Assembly: GCF_007097395.1 (NCBI RefSeq)
Contig: NZ_VKDC01000020.1
Location: forward strand, 1-42,751
From: Fulvivirga sp. M361
GTDB taxonomy: Bacteria; Bacteroidota; Bacteroidia; Cytophagales; Cyclobacteriaceae
Reading direction: 5' to 3'
DNA length: 42,751 bases
The notes beneath the pieces were generated by a model. The model made no database searches. It was not told where the DNA came from and saw only the letters and a program-made list of their open reading frames with translations. The first letter of the stretch is position 1. Every line of letters begins with the position of its first letter. Below are positions 26,450 through 35,041 of this stretch, one piece after another. The position numbers and the translations under genes were made by a program.

Positions 26450-27319
26450 TTGAGGGCAAGAAAAACACTTTCCAGTTGGTTGGTCAACAGATACCTTCTT
26501 ATCATTCGAAATGAAGAAAATTTTGCAGAAAAGTCTACCCTCAGCTTCACGTATGCGAAGGTAATACTTTTAGCGGTTACAGTATTCATAATTCTCATGT
26601 TACTATGTCTTCTCCTGGTGAAGACCTTACTGGCTCAATGGTTTGATCCCAGGCATGCACAAATTGAGGCAAACAAGCGATTTTATGAATTGACCGTCAG
26701 GGTGGATTCTCTTGCCGATGAGATAGAGAAGAAAGACCGTTTTATCAGAAATTTTCAACGGGTCTTAAGTGGTGATACAACCGATGCCTATGAAGCATAC
26801 GAAGGTGGTACAATGAATAATGGGAGTGTCCTAAACAGTGATATTGATGTAACACGGTTATCTCCGGTGGACTCTCAGTTCAGACAGGAATTTGAGCAGA
26901 CAGACCTGTCCTTACTGCGTTTTGCCTCTAAGGGCTATGACGACTTACAGGATATATTCTTTTTTTCCCCGATCAACGGATTTGTATCCGCTCCATATCA
27001 TGTTCAGGAAGGCCATTTTGGGGTGGATATTGTTGCCAAAAAGAATGAGCCTGTGAAATCAGTGGCAGATGGCACAGTGGTGATGGCCTCATGGACCCAG
27101 GACTCAGGGTATGTTATTGCTATTCAGCATCGTGGTAATGTGATCTCCGTTTATAAACACAATGCTGAATTGTTAAAAGAAGTTGGTAACTTTGTGAATG
27201 CTGGGGAGATAATTTCTATTATCGGCAACACCGGTGATCTCACCGATGGCCCTCATTTACATTTTGAGCTGTGGTATAACGGCAATTCGGTTAACCCCGA
27301 AGAATTTGTAACTTTTTAA
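26450..27319 (+). CDS. Membrane-anchored M23 metallo-endopeptidase
   Basis: LytM-type peptidoglycan endopeptidase. 289 residues. The only usable start is TTG 26450, because an in-frame TAA lies 15 nt upstream and the next ATG is inside the membrane helix. A single helix at about 38-60 is followed by a coiled-coil-like stretch (75-105) and the catalytic domain (about 170-287). All zinc ligands are visible: H189 and D193 in GHFGVD and H271 in HLHFEL, with catalytic H237 and H269. It is therefore predicted to be active. The bactofilin gene follows after 18 nt; M23-bactofilin pairs are known in several phyla to control cell shape, the bactofilin scaffold positioning the hydrolase. Confidence 0.93.
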   Translation: MRARKTLSSWLVNRYLLIIRNEENFAEKSTLSFTYAKVILLAVTVFIILMLLCLLLVKTLLAQWFDPRHAQIEANKRFYELTVRVDSLADEIEKKDRFIRNFQRVLSGDTTDAYEAYEGGTMNNGSVLNSDIDVTRLSPVDSQFRQEFEQTDLSLLRFASKGYDDLQDIFFFSPINGFVSAPYHVQEGHFGVDIVAKKNEPVKSVADGTVVMASWTQDSGYVIAIQHRGNVISVYKHNAELLKEVGNFVNAGEIISIIGNTGDLTDGPHLHFELWYNGNSVNPEEFVTF

Positions 27320-27337
27320 ACTGAAAACCTTAAGAAC

Positions 27338-27772
27338 ATGTTTGCATCTAAAGAAGATCACAAAGTAGCCGAAGAAATAAGCAATTCAAGCAATATTATT
27401 GGTAAAGGTACCGTGCTTGACGGCAATATTGAGACCTACGGCAATATTCGTATAGAAGGTCGTGTGTTAGGTGACATTAAAACCAAATCAAAAATTGTAT
27501 TAGGGCAATCTTCTAAAGTTGAGGGCAACGTATTGGCTCAAAATGCTGAGGTTGAAGGTGAATTAAAAGGTAATATCAGAATTACGGATGTATTGATCTT
27601 AAAGCCTACCGCTGTCATCCATGGGGATATAGTTACGAACAAACTAATCGTTGAATCCGGAGCAGCCTTTAATGGTGGTTGTAAAATGGGAGTGACCGAT
27701 AAAGAGATTAAAATTGGAGGTAATCCTCAATCTAACGGAGCAAGTGTTAAAAGAGAAGTCAAAGCAGTATAA
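27338..27772 (+). CDS. Bactofilin (polymer-forming cytoskeletal protein)
   Basis: 144 residues from ATG 27338. A short polar N-terminus (1-18) is followed by the right-handed beta-helix domain (about 20-115), recognisable from repeating turns such as NIRIEGRVLGDI, SKVEGNVLAQ and AEVEGELKGNI, each with small or polar residues at turns and Val/Ile inside. The tail is short and charged. Bactofilins self-assemble into membrane-associated filaments. Pairing with the upstream M23 gene suggests it localises that enzyme. The 3' end overlaps the start of the AtpZ-like gene by 29 nt, linking the cell-wall pair to the ATP synthase operon. Confidence 0.94.
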   Translation: MFASKEDHKVAEEISNSSNIIGKGTVLDGNIETYGNIRIEGRVLGDIKTKSKIVLGQSSKVEGNVLAQNAEVEGELKGNIRITDVLILKPTAVIHGDIVTNKLIVESGAAFNGGCKMGVTDKEIKIGGNPQSNGASVKREVKAV

Positions 27773-27953
27773 CTCTTTTCTAAAATATTCAGGGCTAGGT
27801 ATACAACTTACTTTAACCCTGGGTGCATTTGGAGCATTCGGATATTGGCTCGATACAAAACTAGAACTACGCTTCCCCATTTTTTTATTGTCTTTTGTGA
27901 TACTTGCATTGATAGGGTCTATCTACTTACTTTATCGCAGCCTTCCTAAATAA
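27744..27953 (+). CDS. AtpZ/AtpI family protein
   Basis: Small membrane protein with two helices (about 14-33 and 39-64), 69 residues from GTG 27744. A TTG at 27714 is possible but lies deeper in the bactofilin gene. ACGGAG directly precedes the GTG. The pattern GLGIQLTLTLGAFGAFGYWLDTKL, followed by a hydrophobic helix and a short basic end, is that of AtpZ/AtpI proteins, which accompany F-type ATP synthase operons and are thought to help c-ring assembly or ion uptake. It precedes an AtpI-like gene in the same reading frame, separated by a single TAA. Confidence 0.85.
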   Translation: MLKEKSKQYNSFLKYSGLGIQLTLTLGAFGAFGYWLDTKLELRFPIFLLSFVILALIGSIYLLYRSLPK

Positions 27954-27962
27954 TCGATTATC

Positions 27963-28358
27963 ATCAAGCGTTCAGCCATAAAATTCCTCCTGTTATCTTT
28001 GCTTTTAATAATAGTTTATATGGGGGTGTATTACCTGATTAATTTAATTTACCCACTGTCCACCTTAACCTATGTAGTGCTGATCTTACTGGTGCTATTA
28101 TTGGTAACTTTCTTAGCCTATATACTGCAATTAGTAATTCTGGATAAGTTCCCTGATTATTTTGTCCATGTGATTATCAGTGCCATTGTAATCCGCCTGA
28201 TTGTTTTTGGGATATTTAACTTTATTCTTATTTACCTGGATAGGGAATTAGCCGTTGACAATGTGATCATTTTTTTTGCTGCTTACCTGGGTTTTACCCT
28301 TCTCGAGCTGGTAGTTTTATTTCGTAAAATAATCCTAGTCAAACCACCTCAGAACTGA
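27963..28358 (+). CDS. AtpI-like membrane protein of the ATP synthase operon; start uncertain, possibly ATC
   Basis: Very hydrophobic protein with about four membrane helices, located between AtpZ and atpB as AtpI-like proteins (ATP synthase subunit I) are. The start is a problem. ATG 28020 (112 residues) and TTG 27999 both cut into the first helix. The in-frame sequence beginning at ATC 27963 reads (M)KRSAIKFLLLSLLLIIVY, a natural basic-then-hydrophobic N-terminus for a 131-residue protein, with no ATG, GTG or TTG between the upstream TAA (27951-27953) and that helix. I list the long form. An exact -7-like box (TATCTTTG, 27994-28001) also lies here and would instead favour the short form. 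Confidence 0.7.
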   Translation: MKRSAIKFLLLSLLLIIVYMGVYYLINLIYPLSTLTYVVLILLVLLLVTFLAYILQLVILDKFPDYFVHVIISAIVIRLIVFGIFNFILIYLDRELAVDNVIIFFAAYLGFTLLELVVLFRKIILVKPPQN

Positions 28359-28402
28359 TCCAAATTAAGTTTTAAAATATTTTTTTTAGAAGCTTTAATA
28401 AC

Positions 28403-28410
28403 TACTTTTG
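28403..28410 (+). promoter_or_regulatory. -7 box upstream of atpB
   Basis: TACTTTTG matches TAnnTTTG exactly, 37 nt before the atpB ATG, in an 89-nt gap. At the -33 distance there is a T-run and no TTG. It suggests atpBEFHAG can be transcribed independently of the AtpZ/AtpI-like genes. Confidence 0.4.
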
Positions 28411-28447
28411 CACTCAATTTGAAAATCCCTTATATAAGCTAAGATAA

Positions 28448-29467
28448 ATGATTGCAAGTCAGTTCAAACGTGCCATTCTGGCCAGTTTCTTTATCATTCT
28501 ATTTTTTGTAACGGCTTTTTCAAATGCCCGGGCTTCTTCCGGAGAAGGGGAGGCATTTAATGCAAGTGAAGTGATTTTGCACCACGTCGTGGACGATCAT
28601 GTCTGGCACTTCTTTGACGGTCATTACGGTACGCTTTATTTACCGGTTATTGTCTATTCTGAACAACATGGGTTGGAAGTATTTTCTTCCGGTAATTTTT
28701 ATAATGACGATCATAAGGTGGTTCCCTATGGTAATTACACTCTCGTAGATGGTCATATTCACCTTGCTGCGGACCCTGAGGCTTTTGTTCTGGATATTTC
28801 TATATCGAAAACAGTGCTTATGCTTTTTATTAATGCGGCATTATTGATCATTATTTTTATGGCAGTAGGAAAAGCTTATAAAAAGGATGCGAAAAAAGCC
28901 CCGAAAGGAATGCAGTCACTTTTTGAACCCATCATTCTGTTTATTCGGGATGAGGTGGCTAAGCCGAATATTGGTTCCAATTACGAGAAATTTCTCCCTT
29001 TTCTGCTAACAATGTTTTTCTTTATTCTGTTTGGGAATTTGCTAGGCCTTTTACCTGGGGCAGCGAACCTTACCGGAAACATAGCAGTGACGTTGGTACT
29101 TGCTGTATTTACATTTATAGTAACTAACATAAATGGGAACAAGCACTATTGGAAACATATCTTCTGGACTCCTGGTGTACCGCTTCCCTTAAAATTTATT
29201 ATTGTACCTGTTGAGATCCTGGGAATATTTACAAAGCCATTCTCACTGACTGTGCGACTTTTTGTGGCTATTACAGCCGGGCACATTGTGATGTTGGCTT
29301 TAATCAGCCTGGTATTCATATTTAGCAGTTATTATGTAGGGATAGGATCTACCATTATTGTATTATTCATCAATTTGATTGAGTTATTAGTGGCGGCTAT
29401 TCAGGCATATGTTTTTACGATGTTCTCTGCCCTGTATATAGGGTTGGCCACGGAGGACCATCATTGA
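28448..29467 (+). CDS. atpB: ATP synthase F0 subunit a
   Basis: Stator subunit of the F-type ATP synthase that provides the proton half-channels. 339 residues from ATG 28448. As in other Bacteroidota there is a long N-terminal extension: a signal-like segment (about 8-30) and an exported domain rich in His and Asp (about 30-115), then the six-helix core. The essential arginine is R270 in FSLTVRLFVAI, and the last helix has the conserved LIELLVAAIQAYVFTM. atpE follows after 37 nt. Confidence 0.96.
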   Translation: MIASQFKRAILASFFIILFFVTAFSNARASSGEGEAFNASEVILHHVVDDHVWHFFDGHYGTLYLPVIVYSEQHGLEVFSSGNFYNDDHKVVPYGNYTLVDGHIHLAADPEAFVLDISISKTVLMLFINAALLIIIFMAVGKAYKKDAKKAPKGMQSLFEPIILFIRDEVAKPNIGSNYEKFLPFLLTMFFFILFGNLLGLLPGAANLTGNIAVTLVLAVFTFIVTNINGNKHYWKHIFWTPGVPLPLKFIIVPVEILGIFTKPFSLTVRLFVAITAGHIVMLALISLVFIFSSYYVGIGSTIIVLFINLIELLVAAIQAYVFTMFSALYIGLATEDHH

Positions 29468-29492
29468 TCACAGAACTTTTGTTTAATTATAA

Positions 29493-29747
<255 letters not shown>

Positions 29748-29755
29748 CAAAAGTT

Positions 29756-29793
29756 AAGAGCTTATGCCTGGCGCTAGGCCGGTATAAGCTCTT
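29756..29793 (+). other. Stable stem-loop between atpE and atpF
   Basis: Arms AAGAGCTTAT (29756-29765) and ATAAGCTCTT (29784-29793) are exact complements. The stem continues inward with a G-U pair, CC-GG and, after one bulged T, GGC-GCC around a 5-nt loop (29773-29777), so about 16 pairs. It starts 9 nt after the atpE stop and is followed by only a short AT-rich stretch, so it is likely a partial terminator, or a 3'-end protector that raises subunit c yield. Confidence 0.7.
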
Positions 29794-29822
29794 TATTAAA
29801 TAGGTAAACCGATTGAATATAT

Positions 29823-30326
29823 ATGTACGCTAATAGTTTATTAACACCCGGAACAGGCCTCATTATATGGCAGGCCATCATTTTCCTACTTTTGGTGATC
29901 TTGTTAAAAAAGCTGGCGTGGAAACCCATAGTCCAGTCACTGAAGATCAGGGAAGAGTCCATCCAGGAAGCATTAGACTCAGCTGAAAAAGCTAAAGACG
30001 AAATGGCTGCGCTTCAATCTGATAACAAAAAATTACTGGAAGAAGCAAGGCAGGAAAGAGAGGTTATATTGAAGGAAGCGAGAGATGTAGCAAATAATCT
30101 CAAAGAAGAAGCCAAGCAAGATGCTGTTAAGCAGGCCGAAAAAATGATCGAAGATGCTAAAAATGCCATCAATACTGAAAAGCAGGCAGCATTAGCCGAG
30201 GTTAAAACCCAAGTGGCGGAACTGTCACTACAAATCACTGAAAAATTATTGCGTCAGGAATTGAAGGACGAAAAAGCCCAGAAGGCGTTAATTGAAGATT
30301 TTATTAAAGACGTAAAGGTTAACTGA
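29823..30326 (+). CDS. atpF: ATP synthase F0 subunit b
   Basis: Peripheral stalk subunit linking subunit a to F1. 167 residues from ATG 29823: a single N-terminal membrane helix (about 11-28, GLIIWQAIIFLLLVILL) followed by a long charged, alanine-rich coiled-coil helix, the standard architecture. Two nucleotides separate its stop from atpH. Confidence 0.96.
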   Translation: MYANSLLTPGTGLIIWQAIIFLLLVILLKKLAWKPIVQSLKIREESIQEALDSAEKAKDEMAALQSDNKKLLEEARQEREVILKEARDVANNLKEEAKQDAVKQAEKMIEDAKNAINTEKQAALAEVKTQVAELSLQITEKLLRQELKDEKAQKALIEDFIKDVKVN

Positions 30327-30328
30327 TT

Positions 30329-30889
30329 ATGTCTGATTTCAGAGTTGCTTCACGTTACGCAAAATCCTTACTGGAACTGGCTGCTGAAAAAGGTAAACTG
30401 GAAGAGGTTCACCAGGATATGCTGTTATTTGCCCAGGTATGTGATCAGAATCGTGATTTTAAGCTAATGCTTAAAAATCCGATTGTGAAACATGATAAGA
30501 AAAGAGCTATCCTGCATGAAATTTTTAAGAAAAATGTCAACGTACTTACGCTGTCTATTTTCGATATTATCACTAAGAAGAACAGAGAAGCGATTCTTCC
30601 TTCTATAGCAAAAGAATTTCACGAACAATACAATGCTCTTAAAGGTGTGGGAGTAGCTACGGTTACTACAGCAATACCTCTCGACAAGAAGCTTAAAGGC
30701 GAGATCGAAACATTGGTGAAGAAGATCTCCTCCAAGGATAAGGTGAATATCCAGGAAAAAGTAGATGAAGAAATAATAGGAGGTTATATCCTGAAAATTG
30801 GTGATCGCCAGATTGACGATTCACTAAAAAGTAAACTTAAAGCGTTAGGGCTGAAATTCAGTCATAATCCATACATCAAAGAATTTTAA
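30329..30889 (+). CDS. atpH: ATP synthase F1 subunit delta
   Basis: 186-residue subunit connecting the b stalk to the top of F1. The N-terminal helical domain begins VASRYAKSLLELAAEKG, the usual OSCP/delta signature. The C-terminal domain has the conserved EEIIGGYILKIGDRQIDDSLKSKL. Gap of 2 nt from atpF and 11 nt to atpA. Confidence 0.96.
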   Translation: MSDFRVASRYAKSLLELAAEKGKLEEVHQDMLLFAQVCDQNRDFKLMLKNPIVKHDKKRAILHEIFKKNVNVLTLSIFDIITKKNREAILPSIAKEFHEQYNALKGVGVATVTTAIPLDKKLKGEIETLVKKISSKDKVNIQEKVDEEIIGGYILKIGDRQIDDSLKSKLKALGLKFSHNPYIKEF

Positions 30890-30900
30890 AAGAATAAGAA

Positions 30901-32478
30901 ATGTCGAACGTTAGACCAGACGAAGTTTCAGCAATATTGCGAGAACAGCTTTCCGGAGCAAAAACGGAAGCTGAGCTAGAAGAAGTAGGTACCGTTTTAG
31001 AAGTAGGTGATGGTGTAGCCAGGATCTACGGGCTTTCAAAAGCGCAATCCGGTGAGTTGCTGGAGTTTGAAAATGGGTTAAGAGCACTTGTACTGAACCT
31101 TGAAGAAGATAATGTTGGGGCCGTTTTACTTGGTGAATCTCAAGGTATTAAAGAAGGTGATACAGTAAAAAGAACGGGAGCCATTGCTTCTATCAAGGTA
31201 GGAGAAGGAATGGTGGGACGTGTAGTAGACACACTTGGTGATCCGATTGATGGAAAAGGACCGCTTCAGGGTGAGACCTTTGAAATGCCACTAGAACGAA
31301 AGGCACCTGGTGTAATATACAGGCAGCCGGTAAGTGAGCCGCTTCAAACGGGTATCAAAGCTATCGATTCTATGATTCCAATCGGTCGTGGTCAGCGTGA
31401 GTTAATTATTGGTGACAGGCAGACGGGTAAAACTGCTGTAGCATTGGATACCATTATTAATCAAAAAGAATTTTATGATAGAGGAGAGCCTGTTTTCTGC
31501 ATATATGTAGCAGTAGGTCAAAAGGCTTCTACTGTAGCCGGAGTGGTGGCATCTCTTGAGAGAGCAGGAGCGATGGATTACACTGTGGTTGTTTCTGCAT
31601 CTGCTGCAGACCCTGCACCAATGCAGTTTTTTGCACCTTTCACGGGAGCTTCTATAGGAGAATATTTCAGAGATACCGGGCGTCCCGCACTTGTAATATA
31701 TGATGACCTTTCGAAACAGGCGGTGGCCTATAGAGAGGTTTCTCTTTTACTTAGAAGACCTCCAGGCCGTGAAGCTTATCCGGGAGATGTGTTTTATCTT
31801 CACTCAAGATTATTGGAAAGAGCAGCAAAAGTCAATGACAATGAGAATATAGCACAAAGTATGAATGATCTGCCCCCTTCATTGAAAGGAAAAGTAAAAG
31901 GAGGTGGATCGCTTACCGCATTGCCTATTATCGAGACTCAGGCGGGCGACGTTTCAGCTTATATTCCTACTAATGTGATTTCTATTACAGACGGACAGAT
32001 CTTCCTGGAAACGAACCTATTCAACTCCGGTATTCGGCCGGCCATTAACGTAGGTATTTCGGTTTCACGTGTGGGAGGTAATGCGCAGATTAAATCGATG
32101 AAAAAAGTAGCAGGTACACTTAAACTGGATCAGGCGCAATTCCGTGAGCTGGAAGCATTTGCAAAATTTGGTTCAGACCTGGATGCTGCCACTAAATTGA
32201 CCATTGAACGAGGAAGGAGAAATCTTGAAATATTGAAACAAGCGCAGTATTCTCCTGTGCCGGTAGAAGAGCAAGTGGCTATTATTTACGTGTCCACCAA
32301 GGGAATGATGGATAATGTGCCTGTAGATAGGGTGAAGGAATTCGAACAAAACTTCCTGGATACTTTGAAAAGCAAGCACCAGGGAGTCCTGGATACACTT
32401 AAGGCAGGCAAGCTGGAAGATAGTGCTACGGAAACGTTAGCTTCAGTGGCCAAAGATCTAACAAAACAGTACGCTTGA
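30901..32478 (+). CDS. atpA: ATP synthase F1 subunit alpha
   Basis: Non-catalytic nucleotide-binding subunit of the F1 hexamer. 525 residues from ATG 30901. The P-loop is GDRQTGKT near residues 169-176, followed by the conserved [12 protein letters not shown], the [12 protein letters not shown] segment and the signature [14 protein letters not shown] near residues 380-393. The partner beta subunit gene (atpD) is not in the window. Confidence 0.98.
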   Translation: MSNVRPDEVSAILREQLSGAKTEAELEEVGTVLEVGDGVARIYGLSKAQSGELLEFENGLRALVLNLEEDNVGAVLLGESQGIKEGDTVKRTGAIASIKVGEGMVGRVVDTLGDPIDGKGPLQGETFEMPLERKAPGVIYRQPVSEPLQTGIKAIDSMIPIGRGQRELIIGDRQTGKTAVALDTIINQKEFYDRGEPVFCIYVAVGQKASTVAGVVASLERAGAMDYTVVVSASAADPAPMQFFAPFTGASIGEYFRDTGRPALVIYDDLSKQAVAYREVSLLLRRPPGREAYPGDVFYLHSRLLERAAKVNDNENIAQSMNDLPPSLKGKVKGGGSLTALPIIETQAGDVSAYIPTNVISITDGQIFLETNLFNSGIRPAINVGISVSRVGGNAQIKSMKKVAGTLKLDQAQFRELEAFAKFGSDLDAATKLTIERGRRNLEILKQAQYSPVPVEEQVAIIYVSTKGMMDNVPVDRVKEFEQNFLDTLKSKHQGVLDTLKAGKLEDSATETLASVAKDLTKQYA

Positions 32479-32531
32479 TAAAGACGCTTGTAAAGGTTCG
32501 CGAAACGTTTAATTAATAAAGGAACAAGGTA

Positions 32532-33407
32532 ATGCCGAGTTTAAAAGAGGTAAAAAGCAGGATACAGTCGGTAACATCCACTCAACAGATCACTAAAGCC
32601 ATGAAAATGGTGGCAGCAGCTAAGTTGAGAAGAGCGCAGGATAATATCACAGAGATGAGACCCTACGCACAGAAGTTGTCTTCATTACTTCAAAACCTTT
32701 ATGGTCAGAGCGAAGGCGAAAGTGCAGGATATTCCGAGGCACGCCCTGTAAACAATGTCCTGCTCATAGTGGTGACTTCTGATAAAGGACTGTGTGGTGC
32801 ATTTAATAGTAATGTATTCAAAGCAGCCAGAAAACATATTGAGGATAACTATGCTTCTGAATCTTCGGCTGGTGGTATTACCATCTTACCTATTGGTAAA
32901 AAAGCGTTCGAATATTACACGAAACGTAATTTTAATGTAGTTGGAGATTATTGGAACCAGTTCATGCCTGTATCTTTTGATAACAGTCGTAAGGCATCTG
33001 AGTTTGCGATGAAAAGCTTCCTGGATAAAAAATATGATCGGGTAGATCTCATCTATAATGAATTTAAAAATGTAGCTACTCAGATTATGAGAGTGGAACA
33101 ATTTTTACCTGTGTTGCCCCCGGAAGAAAGTACTAATGGAGGTCTTGATAGGGATTATATCTTTCAACCGTCAAAAAATGAGATTGTAGAAGAGTTAATT
33201 CCTAAAACATTAAAAATACAGGTTTATAAAGCAATTTTAGACTCGAATGCTGCGGAGCACGGCGCAAGAATGACCGCTATGGATCAGGCGACCGACAATG
33301 CCGGAGAGCTTCTTAAGGAGTTAAAATTAACGTATAACCGAACGCGTCAGGCCGCTATAACCAAAGAAATCCTCGAGATAGTAGGTGGGGCAGAGGCTTT
33401 AGGTTAA
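32532..33407 (+). CDS. atpG: ATP synthase F1 subunit gamma
   Basis: Central rotor shaft. 291 residues. The conserved N-terminal helix MPSLKEVKSRIQSVTSTQQITKAMKMVAAAKLRR and C-terminal helix ARMTAMDQATDNAGELLKELKLTYNRTRQAAITKEILEIVGGAEAL that form the coiled-coil shaft are both present, flanking the Rossmann-like part with the SDKGLCGAFN motif. Last gene of the operon, closed by the terminator at 33438-33467. Confidence 0.97.
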   Translation: MPSLKEVKSRIQSVTSTQQITKAMKMVAAAKLRRAQDNITEMRPYAQKLSSLLQNLYGQSEGESAGYSEARPVNNVLLIVVTSDKGLCGAFNSNVFKAARKHIEDNYASESSAGGITILPIGKKAFEYYTKRNFNVVGDYWNQFMPVSFDNSRKASEFAMKSFLDKKYDRVDLIYNEFKNVATQIMRVEQFLPVLPPEESTNGGLDRDYIFQPSKNEIVEELIPKTLKIQVYKAILDSNAAEHGARMTAMDQATDNAGELLKELKLTYNRTRQAAITKEILEIVGGAEALG

Positions 33408-33437
33408 ACAATAGCCATACACTAAATATTGACATTG

Positions 33438-33467
33438 AAGCCTGCATTTTGCAGGCTTTTCTTTTTT
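33438..33467 (+). terminator. Rho-independent terminator after atpG
   Basis: A 9-bp perfect stem, AAGCCTGCA (33438-33446) with TGCAGGCTT (33450-33458), a TTT loop and a T-rich tail to 33467. It starts 31 nt after the atpG stop and closes the ATP synthase operon. Confidence 0.85.
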
Positions 33468-33553
33468 GTGCATTTTATGGAGCCATTAGCCAGGCCATTT
33501 GAATTAAATAAATTAGGAAGATAGCTATCAGGCACAAGTCTATATTACCGTTT

Positions 33554-34372
33554 ATGAAAACCTACCAATATGTTAATATACTTAGCATTGATGTGGTGGG
33601 AGGAGCAGTTATATGTTCTTTGGCGCTAGCTCATCTCTTCAGTGTGCAAATGCCTTTGGAGGTTCCGTTGGTTTTGGGGTTAACGGTCTGGGTGATCTAT
33701 ACCTTCGATCGGTTAATGGATGTAAAAAAAAGTACACAAATACTTTATAGCGCAAGGCATGATTTTCATAACAGGTATTTTCGGCTTTTGGCTACAGGAG
33801 TTGTTTTAGCATTGTTACTTGTCCTATTACTTTTGTTTCGTTTGCCCGAAGTTACCATAGTATGGGGAGCAATAGTGGGATGTAGTGTGCTCATTTACTT
33901 TTTTATGTTACATATGCTTCATATCAAATGGCTTTTGCATAAAGAACTAATGATATCAATCATTTATTCAGCAGGTCTTTTTATTGGACCTCTAAGCCTT
34001 TATGAGGGGCCGTTAATCGAAGGGCATTTCGTTCTTTTCCTGCATTTTGTATCCATAGCTTTGCTCAACTTATTAATATTCTCACTTTATGATGTTGATT
34101 TTGATCTAGCCGCGGGTTTTCCTTCGATAGTTGTTATTGTAGGAGAGGCGAGGACACACATACTTATTCAGGTCTTACTATTTACGGCGGTTGGGTTTTT
34201 ATTACTGGCAGGATTACTTATGCCCGTGCCTATCACATTGATGGTAATACTTGGTGCAATGTGGTTGGTACTACTCTTCATATATCTGCTTAGGACCCAT
34301 ACGGCCTTAAGTCATTATTATCGATGGTTTGGAGATGGCATATTCCTTTTTCCACTTCTTTATATTATCTAA
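33554..34372 (+). CDS. UbiA-superfamily prenyltransferase-like membrane protein
   Basis: 272 residues with about eight membrane helices. The second UbiA signature is well matched, D180-x3-D184-x3-G188-x2-S191 (YDVDFDLAAGFPSI). The first is degenerate: D52-x3-D56 (FDRLMD) is present, but the usual preceding Asn is missing. UbiA enzymes attach isoprenoid chains to aromatic or other acceptors inside the membrane. Here the polyprenyl-diphosphate/magnesium site may be altered, so activity and substrate are uncertain. The stop directly abuts the GTG of a methyltransferase gene, so the two are an operon. Whether the pair modifies a quinone or another lipid is inference. Confidence 0.7.
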   Translation: MKTYQYVNILSIDVVGGAVICSLALAHLFSVQMPLEVPLVLGLTVWVIYTFDRLMDVKKSTQILYSARHDFHNRYFRLLATGVVLALLLVLLLLFRLPEVTIVWGAIVGCSVLIYFFMLHMLHIKWLLHKELMISIIYSAGLFIGPLSLYEGPLIEGHFVLFLHFVSIALLNLLIFSLYDVDFDLAAGFPSIVVIVGEARTHILIQVLLFTAVGFLLLAGLLMPVPITLMVILGAMWLVLLFIYLLRTHTALSHYYRWFGDGIFLFPLLYII

Positions 34373-34990
34373 GTGAGGTCTGGTGATTTTGATTTTGTAG
34401 CTCCTTTTTATGATTTACTTGCTAGAATAGTATTTGGAGATGCATTAAAAAGATCACAGTGCTATTTTTTAAATGCAATTAAGGAAGGGGATGCGGTCCT
34501 CATAATAGGTGGTGGAACGGGAGGTATTTTGATGGGTCTGGATCGATTAAATGTACCTGTGAACGTGACATATGTGGAACACTCGGCCAAAATGTTAAAA
34601 ATTTCTAAGCAGCACCAGTTAAAACATATTGAAGTGAAGTTTATTCACGGCACGGAAGCGAATATACCAAAGGCAAGTTATGATGTGGTCATTACAGCAT
34701 TTTTTCTGGATGTCTTTAATGCGCAAAAATTACCCGTTATCATGGACCAGATACATCAGAATCTTACTTTTTCCGGGCGATGGCTACAAACTGATTTTGT
34801 AAAGACTTCGAAAGTATGGCAGCGCATTATGATCCGGGCGATGTATTTATTTTTTCGTTTAGCTACTGGAATGGAAGGTCGACGTTTGCTGAACTTTGAT
34901 GAATATTTTGATAACCTTGGATATAAAAAAATTACCTTCAAACATTTCTATTATGGAATGGTTCGCACGACACTATACCAGGCCGGATAA
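34373..34990 (+). CDS. Class I SAM-dependent methyltransferase
   Basis: 205 residues starting with GTG 34373, directly after the UbiA-like gene's TAA. The N-terminus (FDFVAPFYDLLARIVFGDAL) resembles UbiE/COQ5-like methyltransferases. SAM-binding motif I is LIIGGGTGGILMGL (near residues 43-56), with the acidic ribose-binding residue in VTYVEHSAKML and a motif-II-like DVVITAFFLDVF. No membrane helix is obvious. The substrate is unknown; pairing with a UbiA-like protein suggests a prenylated lipid. Confidence 0.85.
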   Translation: MRSGDFDFVAPFYDLLARIVFGDALKRSQCYFLNAIKEGDAVLIIGGGTGGILMGLDRLNVPVNVTYVEHSAKMLKISKQHQLKHIEVKFIHGTEANIPKASYDVVITAFFLDVFNAQKLPVIMDQIHQNLTFSGRWLQTDFVKTSKVWQRIMIRAMYLFFRLATGMEGRRLLNFDEYFDNLGYKKITFKHFYYGMVRTTLYQAG

Positions 34991-35041
34991 GCGGCTTAGC
35001 AGGTTATTTTTTAATTTGCAGTTTGAATGTACAAGTATATT

